From assembly GCF_003576645.1 (NCBI RefSeq), contig NC_044922.1, positions 22,040,905 through 22,104,904 on the forward strand: DNA of 64,000 nt, read 5' to 3'. The DNA is from Ipomoea triloba (lineage: Eukaryota > Streptophyta > Magnoliopsida > Solanales > Convolvulaceae). The notes under the pieces were generated by a model, which did no database searches, was not told where the DNA came from, and saw only the letters and a list, made by a program, of their open reading frames with translations. The position numbers and the translations under genes were made by a program. Below are positions 35,881 through 48,044 of this stretch, piece after piece; within the stretch, counting starts at the first letter, position 1, and each line of letters opens with the position of its first letter.

Positions 35881-36287
35881 ACATTATAATAGAGTCCCTC
35901 AACAAAATTTGTTTAACTAGCATAATTGTATAAACAATTTTGGGCACTAGTTGACTGGAGTACTGTGGAATAATTGGTTAATCTGTTCGGTTTTTGGGTA
36001 ACCAACATAACCAACCGTCGGTTTCTCGGTCGGTTATATCCTTTACTTCGGTGGATATCAGTTGGTTATGCCTGTCAAAAATCCAGATCAGTTTTTTGGT
36101 CGATTGACCGCTTGCTCACCCCTAAGTCCCCGTCCACTTTTTTTTTTTTTTTTTTTTTTTTCCTATCTTTGTATTTTAGTTCAGCCCAAAAGGGAGAGCT
36201 GCACTACTGAGTACTGAGGGTTTGTCTTTTAGAGCGGTCGCCAGCGAACGATTTTCTTTTCCGGCAAGCAGAGGTTGCTTCTCAGAG

Positions 36288-38619
36288 ATGGAGTACGTTA
36301 GCCCCGAAGGTCTTCGCTTGGACGGTCGCCGTCCCCTTGAGGTTTCTCTCGTCTTTTATTACTTGTGCCAAAAGGATCCTATTTTCTTTTGGATAAGATA
36401 CAATGTTTCTATATGTAAATATAAGCATGTTTTTGTGTTTCGTTTGCAGATGAGGCAGCTTCGTGCTGAAATAGGTGCAGTTGCCAGAGCTGACGGGTAG
36501 GCACCACTCTTTCTATATGTATTCCATTCTTCTGTTTTTGAGAAGCCGATGTGTAGCTAAATTGCAATTTTATGGTAACTCTGCAGCTCTGCTGTCTTTG
36601 AAATGGGTAACACCAAAGTGATTGCTGCAGTGTATGGTCCTAGGGAGGTAAAATGCTCTTTCATTTGCTACTTATTACACCCAAATCAATTGTTTCTTCT
36701 CCAAATTAAAACTTCATTATATATCTCTTTGTTTCTGATAAATGGGTCTTGATTAAGTCTAGAATGTCTTGTCTACATAAAATGTGCTCTATAATGCCAA
36801 TAATAACTGCAGCTAATTTTGACATCTGCATTGATTATGTCATTCAGGTCCAAAATAGGAGCCAACAAATCAATGACCAAGCTCTGGTACTTAACTTCTA
36901 CCATGAGCACTGAGATGTTTATATTCATGTTTTTCTTTGTTCCAGTGCTGATGTGATGGTGTATTCTTAAAAAAATCTTTTAGGTTCGCTGTGAGTATAG
37001 CATGGCAAACTTTAGTACAGGTGATCGGATGAGGAAACCAAAGGGTGACAGGTGATTGATGTTTTGCCTTTATTATCCCTTGCCGTTATTTTTATTCCAG
37101 TATCATGACTTAAAGAATATTGTAATCTTGTAGTATTTGATTTTGCCTCAACTTGCAATTATATACTTTATATTTCCATAATGCCTAAACTCATCATTGA
37201 ATTAATTGTACACTTCAGCTGCACAACTCTCTATGTCAATTTGTAATTCAGTCTAGTGGAAAACATTGTATCTGGACAATTGTTTTCTTATGTTCTGCAG
37301 GAGATCCACTGAGATATCACTAGTTATTCGTCAAACAATGGAAGCTTGCATTTTGACGCATCTAATGCCTCGTTCTCAGGTTCTAGTGTTTTGGCTATGT
37401 AATAGACCCAACAGAATACTGATAGTAGTGTACCATATTTTGAGTTTATATTATTTTGTATTCACAGATTGACATTTTTGTCCAAGTTATCCAAGCTGAT
37501 GGAGGTATGATTTTATTAGTCTTTTGTAAAATTTTTTGTGCATTATTTTAAATTGACCTTTGTTTTCAAAATTTAAATCTTCAATTTTTGAATGCAATTC
37601 ATATGAAGGCATTTAATTTTTCTTCTATAGTTAATATGTTTTCTTGAGCTCTAATTATTTGTAGGAACAAGATCAGCGTGCATAAATGCTGCCACATTGG
37701 CACTTGCTGATGCAGGGATTCCTATGCGTGATATTGTTACTTCCTGCAGTGCTGGGTACCTAAATAGTTCCCCTCTTCTTGGTAAACCAATTGAAAATTT
37801 TTTGTTAATTAATTTTTAGTGTGTGTTTTTGAGTTGACTGTCATTCTGATTTCATCGAACTAATAGTTTGATAATGAAACTTCTAAATGAACAGATCTAA
37901 ACTATGTAGAAGACAGTGCTGGTGGCCCTGATGTCACTGTTGGGTTTCTACCTAAGCTAGATAAAGTTACCCTTCTGCAGGTTATTTACTATACAAGCAT
38001 GTTAATTGTGAAATGTATACATTCAGTTCATTATGTCGGTCTTATGTTGTGCTTCCTTTCCTATTTGCATTATTGTGATTCTGGATGTTCTAGTGTCTAT
38101 AATATACTCCCATTTTGCTAGGGCTTTTTATGTCAAGGACATCAAATTAATTTGAAGTAATACTTGGTTACCGGTGTTTTTAACCTATACATAATTTATT
38201 TCGCAAATTCCAAAAGAAAAGAAAAAAACAATGCATACTGTTATGTAATGTATGTTGCTATCTTTTCAATATGAAGATGCTAAATCACATAAAAGAGGAT
38301 GGATGGTTTACTCTTTTAGCGTTTTATAATAGCAAACAATTTTGTTTGGTGCAGATGGATGCTAAATTATCATTGGATACTTTTGAAAACGTCATGCAAC
38401 TAGCAATAGAGGGCTGCAAAGCAGTGGCAAACTATATCCGCGAGGTAAGGGTGGCAAAATTTTATTCCTCCAAATTTGTAGTATATAATTGCTAATCCAA
38501 TTTCTCCACTTTTCCATGTAGCAATAGCATATTCATTGGGTATTTCAAGATTTGCTTCTATTTTTTGGCAGATATTATTAGAAAACACCAAACAATTGGA
38601 ATGCCGGCGAGGCCTATAG
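36288..38619 (+). CDS. RRP41: Exosome core subunit RRP41, 11 exons
   Basis: Exons 36288-36341, 36450-36496, 36587-36647, 36848-36886, 36984-37051, 37301-37379, 37468-37504, 37665-37781, 37895-37980, 38355-38444 and 38572-38619 splice in frame to 241 residues, the length I recall for Arabidopsis RRP41. The start reads [20 protein letters not shown]. The RNase PH fold follows with [55 protein letters not shown] and a final [15 protein letters not shown]41 is one of six PH-type subunits of the RNA exosome ring (rRNA processing and RNA turnover, nucleus and cytosol), and the plant protein is reported to keep phosphorolytic activity. All introns have GT/AG ends. A short copy of the exon 10 word GAGGGCTGCAAAGCAGTG recurs at 38,634. 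The gene appears intact and single-copy here. Confidence 0.95.
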
Positions 38620-39048
38620 ATTTACTGATTGATTGAGGGCTGCAAAGCAGTGCTCTCAACAAAGAGAGATCCCAAATGAATACAAATTCTTGCTGTCATT
38701 GCTTTTCTTGAGTAAAGGTTTTAGAATGTTTTGTTTCCAATACAGCTCCTATCTTGGCACTCTGGAGACAAAAAACAACCTCAAAGTCTGTCAAGTTGTA
38801 ACATTATCAACTAAAATTTGGACTGGAAAATTCTTCCTTTACTTTTTGTTTTTTCTTCACTCAAAAAGTAGGGAAATTAATACAACGTATTATCCAGGAT
38901 ACATAGGATGTGTTGGCTTCTCAATTCACATAGTTTCTATACATTGAAAAGTGAACGTGTTCTCATTTTGGCTTGCTGTAACTTGTGTTTCATTCTTGTA
39001 TGATGGTGTGTTTGACACCACTACGATTTTTTATTTCATTAAATCTAG

Positions 39049-39173
39049 GAAGAAGTTCAAAGTTACATTAATGATGTTGGAATATGCAAAGGCAGTTCAG
39101 GAAAGTGTTTATGATCCACTTCGTGTTCTTAGGGGAGCATCGGCTTCGTATAATTTTCGCACCTGATTTAAAG
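39049..39173 (+). pseudogene. SEUSS/SLK-like (LIM-domain-binding) exon fragment
   Basis: After a TCTAG acceptor-like site the frame reads KKFKVTLMMLEYAKAVQESV, then YDPLRVL. A one-base slip in GGGG then moves it to EHRLRIIFAPDLK, ending at AAAG|GTAAGA, a donor. SEUSS-type plant co-regulators carry YA..VQESVYEQLRVVREG.LRIIF..DLKI in their LIM-binding region, so this is one exon of such a gene. No neighbouring exon is seen, so it is a stray, frameshifted fragment. It lies 430 bases beyond the RRP41 stop. Confidence 0.6.
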
Positions 39174-39535
39174 GTAAGAAACTTATTTTATGGGAAAAAT
39201 GTAATTTTAGTCCCCCATTTGTTTATTGTTAGCGGCTTTAGTTCCTAACTTTTTATCGTTGCAATATGCATCCTTAACTCTTTAAAAAAGTTGCAGTTTT
39301 GACCCCTGAAGCAACTAAATAATTACTCTATCAAAATTATACTTAATACATGGTATTTTAGTACTTTACATGTATTAAGTACTAAAATATCTATGTATTA
39401 AGTAAAATATCAGTTTTTCCCCTTCAAAAAAAGAGAGTAAAATTTTAGTAAAATTTAATAGTTTTGTTGCTTCAAGGGTTAAAAATGTAACTTTTTTTTT
39501 TAAAGAGTTAGGGTGTTTATTGTAATAGTAACAAA
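39174..39535. repeat. Foldback-like spacer
   Basis: It contains partly inverted words (GGGAAAAATGTAATTTTAGTC against AAAATGTAACTTTTTTTT, and CATGTATTAAGTACTAAAAT around 39,360). Probably an old MITE, but the ends are not clear. Confidence 0.3.
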
Positions 39536-41490
39536 ATTAAGGACTAAAATCACTAATAAGAAAAGGACTAAAATTACATTTTTTTTTCCCTAATTTATTA
39601 TTGTGTTTGATCACCAAGCAATAGAGATGTTAAACAGATGAGTTAGTTTGAAGTCCAGTCCAGGCCTGGTCGATTTGGGTTGGCCTAGTTGATCCATTTG
39701 CTATAATGGGCGGGCTAAAGCTAGCTCATTTTATACTATGAATAGGGTCGAATTTTAATTTTTAGTCCATGGATTGGGCTGGCTTGTTGGCTCGTACAAT
39801 TTTTCAAAGATAAAAAAACATATATATACATTAACACAATTAACAATGTGTTAAACATGTATTCAAAAAACAATGTGATAAACACTTAAAGTGTACTGAT
39901 AATATTTTACTTCTTTAACTATTATGTAGCTCTCTATTATTCTATAAACTATTATTTATATAATGTAGCAACGCAACATTAGCATTTAAGTAAAAGTTGT
40001 AAGTATTTATACAACAATAACATTTATATAATGCAACAATGCATAATTCATGATTATATTGATTTCTTCAAATTTTGTAATAATTCTTAAGTTAAATAGT
40101 TGTAAATAAATATCAAACTTGTAAAGCTAATTTAGAAATTTTTTTTAAAAATGAATTGATATATAATTTTTTTTGGGGCTATGTACTGAGTTAGACATTA
40201 ATTTTCTATTTTCGGATTGGGCCAATCGGTCCAAAATTAATTGGACTGGGTTGGTCCGATCCAAAAAATAAGCAGACCAATGACAGGTCGCCCGTTTGAC
40301 ATCTCTACCAAGTCATGTCCTAAGCAATTGTACTGATTTCACACTTACAATACTACTCTATGAGTTAAGCCATTGATCTCAAGTATTCAATGGCCGGTGC
40401 AAGTGAAGTGCATAGTTGGCCAAATCTAAGTCATTAATCTCAAGTATTCAATAGCCCAGATCTGTCCACACTAACTCATGGGGAAGGGTGTACTCACGGG
40501 GAACACTAGCCTATACACACACACACATATAAAATACGGTATTAGGTTTTTTCCCCATTGTATTAAGTCTATTATATTTTTCCCCAACTCATATTCTTAT
40601 CATAGTACCGTTTCTTAGGAAACAAAAACCTAAAATCGTAACCGTCTTTCAAATCCACGAGATCGGCCGCCGTTGCCAGAGCTTGCCAAAAACCTAAAAT
40701 CGTAACCGTCACTTAAATCAATGAGATCGGCCGCCGTTGCCACCGCTTGCCTTCATTATCACATGACCCTTCTTCACTCACTATCAATAGTTGTCATCGC
40801 TTTCCATCTTACAGTCTCCCAAAGCTAGCCTCCAGCCAATCAACCCTCGTCGTCGCTCACCACCACTTGCTAAAACTTGCTCAACCCCATTGTTAACATA
40901 GGGTATTTCCTTTTATTTTATCTTTAATTTCTGTAATTTAATTTCTATTTTGAATTTTTGGGTTGATTGTGATATTAATGCAATTTGTTAGGTTTTTTTT
41001 GAATTATTGTTTAATGTTGTTTATTTTTTTAAAATATTGTAAATCTTATTAATTATTTTATATATATTTTTAATTATTGTTGTTTTATTTGTGAGTTTTG
41101 TAAATTTTGTTAATTATCTAGATTAGTTTCAAGTTCTGTTTAATTTTTTGAATTATTTTTGGTATTTTAACAATTATTTTGATTTCTTTCAAGTAATTGA
41201 TAATATTTGTTACTTTTTTTTTTGAAATATTTTCCATTTTTAGAGAATTATTGCTACTTTTAGAGAAGTATTATAAATATTTACGAATTATTTTCAATTT
41301 TTAGATTTTATTGTGCATTTTTTGTTTGGGAATTATTATTTGGAAATTATTGTGGATTATGGTTAATTATTTTAAGGTTATAAATAATTTAATAGTGACC
41401 TTTTGTAAATTTTGCTGAGTTATATTGACATGTGATGGATAAATGTTGGGTGAATGCGACTCAAATTAGTAATAAATATAAAGAAAGCCA
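39536..41490. repeat. About 2 kb repeat, dispersed copy 4
   Basis: Follows the same block order as copies 1-3 at 24.5-30.2 kb, from AAAATTAAGGACTAAAATCAC to GGGTGAATGCGACTC. The microsatellite is very short here. It also preserves CACTAGCCTATACACAC (40,504), which shows what the repeat looked like where the SIRE-type element inserted at 52,829. Confidence 0.85.
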
Positions 41491-41615
41491 AAGACCTTGT
41501 GGTCTAGTGGCATCCGATGTCCCAGTTAACACTCTTACATGGATGATGGGAGTGGGTTCGAGCCTCAGTTGAGGCAACTGTTGACTCTTTGTGCTTCATT
41601 AGGTTGAGAAACTAG
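41487..41615 (+). mobile_element. tRNA-derived SINE
   Basis: CCAAAGACCTTGTGGTCTAG gives the 5' end and A-box region. GTGGGTTCGAGCCTC is the B box, and the 3' end TTGACTCTTTGTGCTTCATT then AGGTTGAGAAA matches the SINEs at 16,720 (minus) and 35,770. It sits exactly at the right end of repeat copy 4. Confidence 0.75.
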
Positions 41616-41619
41616 ATAT

Positions 41620-41975
41620 ATATATATATACTAATAAGAGCCAAAGAGAGTTAGGTCCCATTTGACTAGGTTGAGAAAGTAGATATATATATATATATAT
41701 ATATATACTAATATGAGCCAAAGAGAATTAGGTCTGTTAATATTATTAACAGAGATTACCTTATTTTTATGATTATCTGTTAAGTTTTCCGTTAAATATT
41801 TTCTTCTCCGTTAACTTTTAACTTACCCATTAATTTCTATAAGAAATGTCTTAGGTTCGAACATCATCTCAATCAAATTTGACATAATTAAGTTTCTCAC
41901 TCTATTTTACTCTTAATAAATTAAATAAATTAGTAGCTTCAACAAAAAATGATACATATGTATTTCTTTAATTTA
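41620..41975 (+). mobile_element. Helitron family B, 5' parts (truncated)
   Basis: Two starts resembling TACTAATAAGAGCCAAAGAG (41,629 and about 41,705) are followed by a segment from TATTATTAACAGAGATTACC to GATACATATGTATTTC. That segment matches 42,474-42,725 of the complete family B element. The 3' hairpin end is missing. The region to 42,370 is AT-rich spacer with no gene. Confidence 0.55.
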
Positions 41976-42374
41976 CAATTATGTGTCTACAATACCTTTA
42001 TTTGAAAAAATTATTCATTATCAAAAAATTAAATTAAATGAGAGAAATAATTTCATTTGTTATATTGTCTTTATTTTCTCTAATGCAAAGATTCTTTACA
42101 TTCAAATTTATCAATTGATATTCATTACATTGTCCATTATCTTATTTTTACAATATCTTGTAATTAAATATCAAAGTTATAGTACAAAATAATGTTATAT
42201 ATTTATTTACCAAGTATTTTATTAATTGATGAGTATAATGGTGAGTGTAAAAAGAGGGTGTGAATTGTCGTTCCGCTGAGGATTGGGGTTATGACACGTA
42301 ATTGTATGAATTAAGAATATTAGACACTAGAGTATGTGAATCAATTAGAATCCAAGCAACTAATAACTGAATGA

Positions 42375-43337
42375 TCTATTATACTAGTAAGAGCCAAAGA
42401 GAGTTAGGCTTAAAATGGGTAGAAAAAATGGCGGTCAAATTATTTAATCAAATTGATGGTTAAGATAATTCAGATTAATATTATTAACAGAGATTACCTA
42501 ATTTAACCTTACTTTTATGATTATCCGTTAAGTTTTCCGTTAAATATTTTCTTCTCCGTTAATATTCCGTTAACTTTTAACTTACCCATTAATTTCTATA
42601 AAAAATGTCTTAGGTTCGAACCTCATCTCAATCAAATTTGACATAATTAAGTTTCTCACTCTATTTTACTCTTATTAAATTAAATAAATTAGTAGTTAAC
42701 CAAAAAATGATACATATGTATTTCTTTAATACCTTTGGAATACATCATATTTAAAATTTTTAAATTTTTACTAATTTATTTAATCTTTTTCCTTAAACTA
42801 TGAATTTATTTATCCACAATAACTCATTCAACAATAATGGTTGAACCAAATGAACCCCGAGCAGAACACCTAAAGGAAAGTCCATAGCTCCTATATCATA
42901 ATCTCATTGAATGACATTGTCATCTATGCTAGCAACAGTAACCTAATTGCAAATAACACACCACCAACAAAAAAGAAGAAGACAAATAGTAAAGATGAAG
43001 ACAATGACAATGTTACTCAAAAGAGAATTAAAAATACTTAGAAAAATTCAAACCAAAAGTAGTATTTTTTTTAGACTATCATTTTTAGACCAAATATTTA
43101 GACTATCGATTTTACAAGGTTGCAAACATTTATTTTAGTAATAATTATAATGAATTTTCTATATTATCTTGGATTCATATACTTTGAGTTAGATATTTAA
43201 ATAAAAAAATTCGACATTCAATTACCCATGTATAAACTTCTCCTATATAATCTTACATTGATATACTTTCAAATATTTATTTAAATATAAACATTGGGCA
43301 TTAACTACTCATTTGCGCAATGCGCGAATAAAACTAG
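42375..43337 (+). mobile_element. Non-autonomous Helitron, family B
   Basis: Starts TCTATTATACTAGTAAGAGCC and ends with the hairpin TTGCGCAATGCGCGAA and then AAAACTAG, between A and T. About 960 bases with no long frame. A 3' relative is at 48,995-49,329. The short Lys-rich open stretch at about 42,947-43,138 has no recognised domain. Confidence 0.75.
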
Positions 43338-44780
43338 TTATTATTATATATATAATAATAGAAGCGTCTAGCAAAAGTTTTACCCCCAAAACTGAAGGGC
43401 ATTTTAGTAACAACATAATGGATATTATTTATTTATTATTTTATTAATTTTATTAATTATCCATATTAATTAATAATGAAATGCCATTATCCATATTTAT
43501 TAATAATATTAATTGGTGATTGGTGATATATAATTTGTGATATATCTAATATGGTAATATTGTTAATATTTATTTATTTATTTATTATTTTATTAATTTT
43601 ATTAATTATCCATATTTATTAATAACGTAATGCCATAAGGTAATATGGTAATATTGTGTTGTTAATATTGATTGGTGATTGATGATATATAATTTATGAT
43701 ATATCTAATATAATATTGTGTTGTCATGGGAATATTTATTTTTTGTTTTGTTCTTAATAATTACCCTTCATACATATTAATTTTAATAGCTAAGAGTATA
43801 GTATGGAGGTTATCGTGTTCTTAGTAATATCTATTTTTTTTATTTGCTTAACGAATAATTTTAATAAATTAGTTTGTTCATTAAATCGTTACTATTGAAT
43901 TTATTGCAAATTAATTATAATTGGTAAAAACATTTAATCAATTATGAATTATAATCAATTGGTAAAAAAATTTAATCAATTATAAATTAAAAAAATTTAA
44001 CATAGAATGCTCAGAATTCCACCACCCCAAAGAATGTAAAACAATTCATTTTATGTGTTATGACATTATTCTAAGCATCAAATATAGTATACAAAGTCAA
44101 ATAAAAAATACTACTTAAACTATAAAAACGAGGTTGCAAATGTAGGTTCAATCTATCAATATCTTAGGATAAGAAACTAAAAGAATAAAAGTTAATAATA
44201 TTAAGAAACAGAATGCCTATGAGACACGAAGGAATTCAGTCTATCTCTGTAGAAATAGAGCATATCACACCATGTGACCAAAAAGTTGTACGAGTATGCT
44301 TAACAATTAATTCGCAGTCTATGAAACCATATTTTGAATTATTTTTATTTTACGCAATTTAATTTATGAATTACAATCACATTTGTGTTAAAATTGAAAT
44401 TAGCTATGTGTAGTAGTTTGTTTTATGAATATGCATTTGTCAATTCTCAATAATCTCAATAATAATGTGTAATTATATATTTATTTTCCATAATTAATTA
44501 ATTGAATAGATTAAGGAATTCAATTTTGTTCCAATATTAGAGTAAAATCAGTAAATACTAAGGAGTACTTTCATAATTTTTATTTCATTTTTTACTATTT
44601 ACTATTGTAAGTCACCGTAGCTGTTGTTTACACTATTATTGAAAATTTTTATAATGTTTAAAAGGCAATGCTATATTATAAATAGAAATGAGTTGATTTA
44701 TGCCATAATATTTACTTATTTGTACTGAAAAAAACAATATTAAAATAAAGGCAAATCGTAAATTATTAATATAACAATAA
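43338..44780. repeat. AT-rich spacer with a diverged direct repeat
   Basis: A segment around TTATTAATTATCCATATT with GGTGATATATAATTT is repeated at about 43,405-43,560 and 43,570-43,720. The start (GAAGCGTCTAGCAAAAGTTT near 43,362) resembles the head of the 6,240 Helitron. From 43,750 to 44,780 I see no gene or element boundary. Confidence 0.4.
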
Positions 44781-45081
44781 TGATCGGATAATAACAGGAG
44801 TGATTATTATTAATAAATGTAAATTGCATACAATAAAAGAGAAATTGCATACTAACATACATTATAAAAAAGGCAATAATTCTAACCCGTGAAAAAACGG
44901 TAAATTGATTTAATTTAAAATAATAACAGGAGTGATTATTATTAATAATTAATTTTAAATTTTAAATTAATTATAATTGGTAAAAAAATTTAATCAGTTA
45001 TGAATTATAATTTTAGTTTACACAATTTTGAGTAGTTGGCAAATTGCAAATTCTTAATATAATAATAATAATAATAATAAC

Positions 45082-45127
<46 letters not shown>

Positions 45128-45448
45128 TCGGATAATAACATGAGTGATTATTATTAATAAAGACAAATTGCAATGGAAGGAAAGTGATGCCAATTGCAAT
45201 GATTTAATAAAGGCAAATTGCATACAAAAAAATAGAAATTGCATACTAACATACATTATAAAAAAAGGCAATAATTCTTAATCGGTGAAAAATGATAAAT
45301 TGATTTTATTTAAAATAATAACAGGAGTTATTATTGTTAATAATTAATTTAAAAATTTAAATTAATTATAATTGGTAAAAAAAATTTAATCAATTATGAA
45401 TTATAATTTTAGTTTACGCAATTTTGGTAAAGAAAAATTGCAAATTCT

Positions 45449-45523
<75 letters not shown>

Positions 45524-45770
45524 CGGATAATAACAAGAGTGATTATTATTAATAAAAGGCAAATTGCAATGATTTAATAAAGGCAAATTGCATACAATAA
45601 CAGAGAAATTGAATGCTAATGTACATTATAAAAAGGCAATAATTCTTAATCGCTGAAAAAGGGTAAATTGATTTAAAACAATAACAGGATTGATTATTAT
45701 TAATAAAGGCAAATTGCAAATTCTTATTCTTAATTCTTAATATTCTTAATCTTAATGGCAAGACATTATA
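44781..45770. repeat. Tandem repeat, about 2.7 units of 350-400 bases, with (TAA)n expansions
   Basis: The word CGGATAATAACA or a near form recurs at 44,785, 45,129 and 45,524. Each unit contains GGCAAATTGCAAATTCTTA and TAATTATAATTGGTAAAAAA. Units 1 and 2 end in TAA runs of different length (about 70 and 75 bases), which explains the unequal spacing. The long Tyr or Ile open frames here are microsatellite artefacts. Confidence 0.8.
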
Positions 45771-45988
45771 AATTAGTTTTAATCAATTAAACTTAATGGC
45801 AATTAATTACAAATCAATCCCTCCACCTGTGATCCCGCACGTGTTTAGCTCACTAATTCAGTAGATAGTATTTGGGAGAAAATACCAAGTTCGAACCTCG
45901 GTAGCGGTAATAAAAATGCTTTATCGAGCCAGGGTTGAGTTTTCAACCTTTTGGGAGAAAAGAACTTTATTAGTAAGTAATTAGATTG

Positions 45989-46223
45989 GGGGGAATTTGG
46001 GGGGAATTACAATTCCTTGAATTGCAATTCAGTGAATTCCCAAACTGCAGTGTTTGGTTGGAGGGAATTGCAATTCCGCAGAATTACAATTCCCTCCAAA
46101 TGATGAATTGCAATTCATGGGGTACCCCCATGAATTGCAATTCGGTGGAGAGGAGGGGCAATTTGTTGTTGTAAAGACAATTTTGCCCCTCCTCCTATAC
46201 CCTTTGTTTTTTTTTAAATATGA

Positions 46224-46265
<42 letters not shown>

Positions 46266-46338
46266 TATTATTATTATTATTATTATTATTATGATTATTA
46301 TTATTATTTTGAAAGAATTATTATTATTTTTTGAAAGA

Positions 46339-46381
<43 letters not shown>

Positions 46382-46581
46382 CGACTACTACTACTACAAC
46401 ATCTACCACAACATAAAGGCATTTTATTCATTTTGTCACTTCTTACATTTCAATTCCCTGTACTCCTATTTATGCATACCAAACTCTGTAATTTCAATTC
46501 CTACTTTATTCATTGAATTGCAATTCAACGGAATTACAATTCTTTTCCACCCTAATTCCTTCCTACCAACCAAACGCCCTG
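45989..46581. mobile_element. MITE with GTTTGGT inverted ends, inserted in the F-box duplication block
   Basis: Left-end words CAGTGTTTGGTTGGAGGGAA (46,048) pair with the right end TTCCTACCAACCAAACGCCC (to 46,580). The first 60 bases look like part of a second copy. Internal GAATTGCAATTC palindromes and mirrored TAA/TTA runs add to the foldback form. The homologous block at 30,820 reads from GATTGG to TAAAAGTTATC with only about a dozen bases between. Confidence 0.7.
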
Positions 46582-46631
46582 TAAAAGTTATCTTTTTTCT
46601 ACCATTATTGTTTTCTTGTAGGTAAACAGAC

Positions 46632-47720
46632 ATGGCAGACTACTTCCCAAGGCTTCCTGAGCCCTTAATTCATCATATACTATTATTTCTTCCTTTCAAA
46701 GAAATTGGACGCACTTGCGTTTTATCCAAATATTGCAATAGCATTTGGTGCAACTATCCTAATAATCTGGATTTCTATATGGTGGAAAAAAATAAAGTTA
46801 GAAGTTGGTGAAAGAAAATCCAGAAAAAGCTAGGAATAACTCCTTTGATAAGTTCCTAGATGGAACGCCTTTCATACAAAAACTCTGCCTACATATTGAA
46901 TGCTGGACTGTGGGGAGAGTTTTGACAACAAAGTTGGATCGTTGGTTACATGTGTTGGTAGAAAAAAATGTGCTAATGCTAGTGATCAGAACTAAAAATC
47001 TTTGGCATCCATCCAGATATGTTCCTCAGCATGTCTTCATTGCCCGGACGCTCGAAGTTTTGAATTTATCTTTCTATACATTGGATACATGTCACATTGT
47101 TCATGTTGATCTACCGCGTCTAGAGACACTCTCACTCTCCCGTTGCTGGATTTTAGGTGACAAATTGCTGCAGAAGATTGTGTGTGGTAGCCCTAAGACT
47201 AAACACATTGTGATTTCTTGGTGCCTAGGACGACAACCTGTGTGCTCTCTTTCTATTCCCAACCTAGTCTCTATAGCAATGAGACTTGAAGTTTTAGATT
47301 TATCGGGGTGTATCTTGGAGGAACATTGCTTTGTTGGTATTGAGATTCCAAGTTTGGAGATGTTGTTTTTAAGGACCTGCAGGTTTGTAGGTAACAATTT
47401 GCTGGAAAAGATATTGAGTGTTTGCGGCCCTGGTATGAAGCACATATCGATTTTTTGGTGCAAAGGAATAGGAGGGTCGATGTCTCTTTTAGTGTCGTGT
47501 AAACCTGTATTGAAGGGGCCGGGTTTTTTTGAGATGTGACGATGAATTTATGAGGATTAAGATTGATGTGCCGAATCCTCGGACATTCTGGTATGAATGC
47601 ACTAATGCTGCGTGTGTCATTAATTTGACCTCTTGTACAAATCTAGAAAACTTGTATGCAGGTAGTGGCAAGAGTTTGAATCACCCTGCTTCTACTTTGC
47701 TACTTCATCATAAAATTTAA
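46632..47720 (+). pseudogene. F-box/LRR-type gene, frame broken (copy 2)
   Basis: ATG 46,632 opens the same F-box (RLPEPLIHHILLFLPFKEIG), but a one-base loss in AGTTGGTGAAAG near 46,808 gives a stop. The main part continues in another frame (46,805-47,539, 244 codons) with both LEVL-type leucine-rich units, and lacks 12 bases that copy 1 keeps. Extra bases around GGGCCGGGTTTTTTT (47,518) break it again before the last 60 codons (to 47,720). The lesions are not those of copy 1, so the two decayed independently. The C-terminal segment NLTSCTNLENLY and HPAS.LLLHHKI is shared with copy 1. Confidence 0.8.
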
Positions 47721-48044
47721 TTTTGAGTATGACAAAACTTGCTTTAATTTGTTTTGCTTTGCAGCTATGTAATTTGCTTTCCAAACTATTTTTGAACTCT
47801 GTAATTTTGGAATTAGACTTAATTGTTTTATAAAAGTTGCCGTCGTTTGAGATATGATAAAAATGTTAAGTAGTGGTTATTTTGAAATCCAATTATTATA
47901 CTTTTATGTCATTGTCTACTTATCCAGGAGTATTAGTTATAACCATTTCTTACTTTAAAAGCTATCCAAACGTGACACCTTATATATGTGTATATATATG
48001 TGTGTGTGTGTGTGTGTGTCTATATATATATATATATAAAGATC

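Larger units (their letters stand above)
45755..47981. repeat. Dispersed duplication block carrying F-box pseudogene 2
   Basis: Partner of 30,594-32,237. Similarity starts at GCAAGACATTATAAATTAG and ends after CCAAACGTGACACCTTA. The upstream part is interrupted by a MITE at 45,989-46,581 that is missing from the partner. Confidence 0.85.

Noticed and set aside
36222..36500. A longer single-exon protein starting upstream of RRP41
   Set aside because: It reads through intron 1; the spliced 11-exon model gives the full RRP41 protein at the family length.
44781..45770. A CRISPR-like array
   Set aside because: Units are hundreds of bases long and AT/TAA-rich in plant DNA; there is no short repeat-spacer structure.
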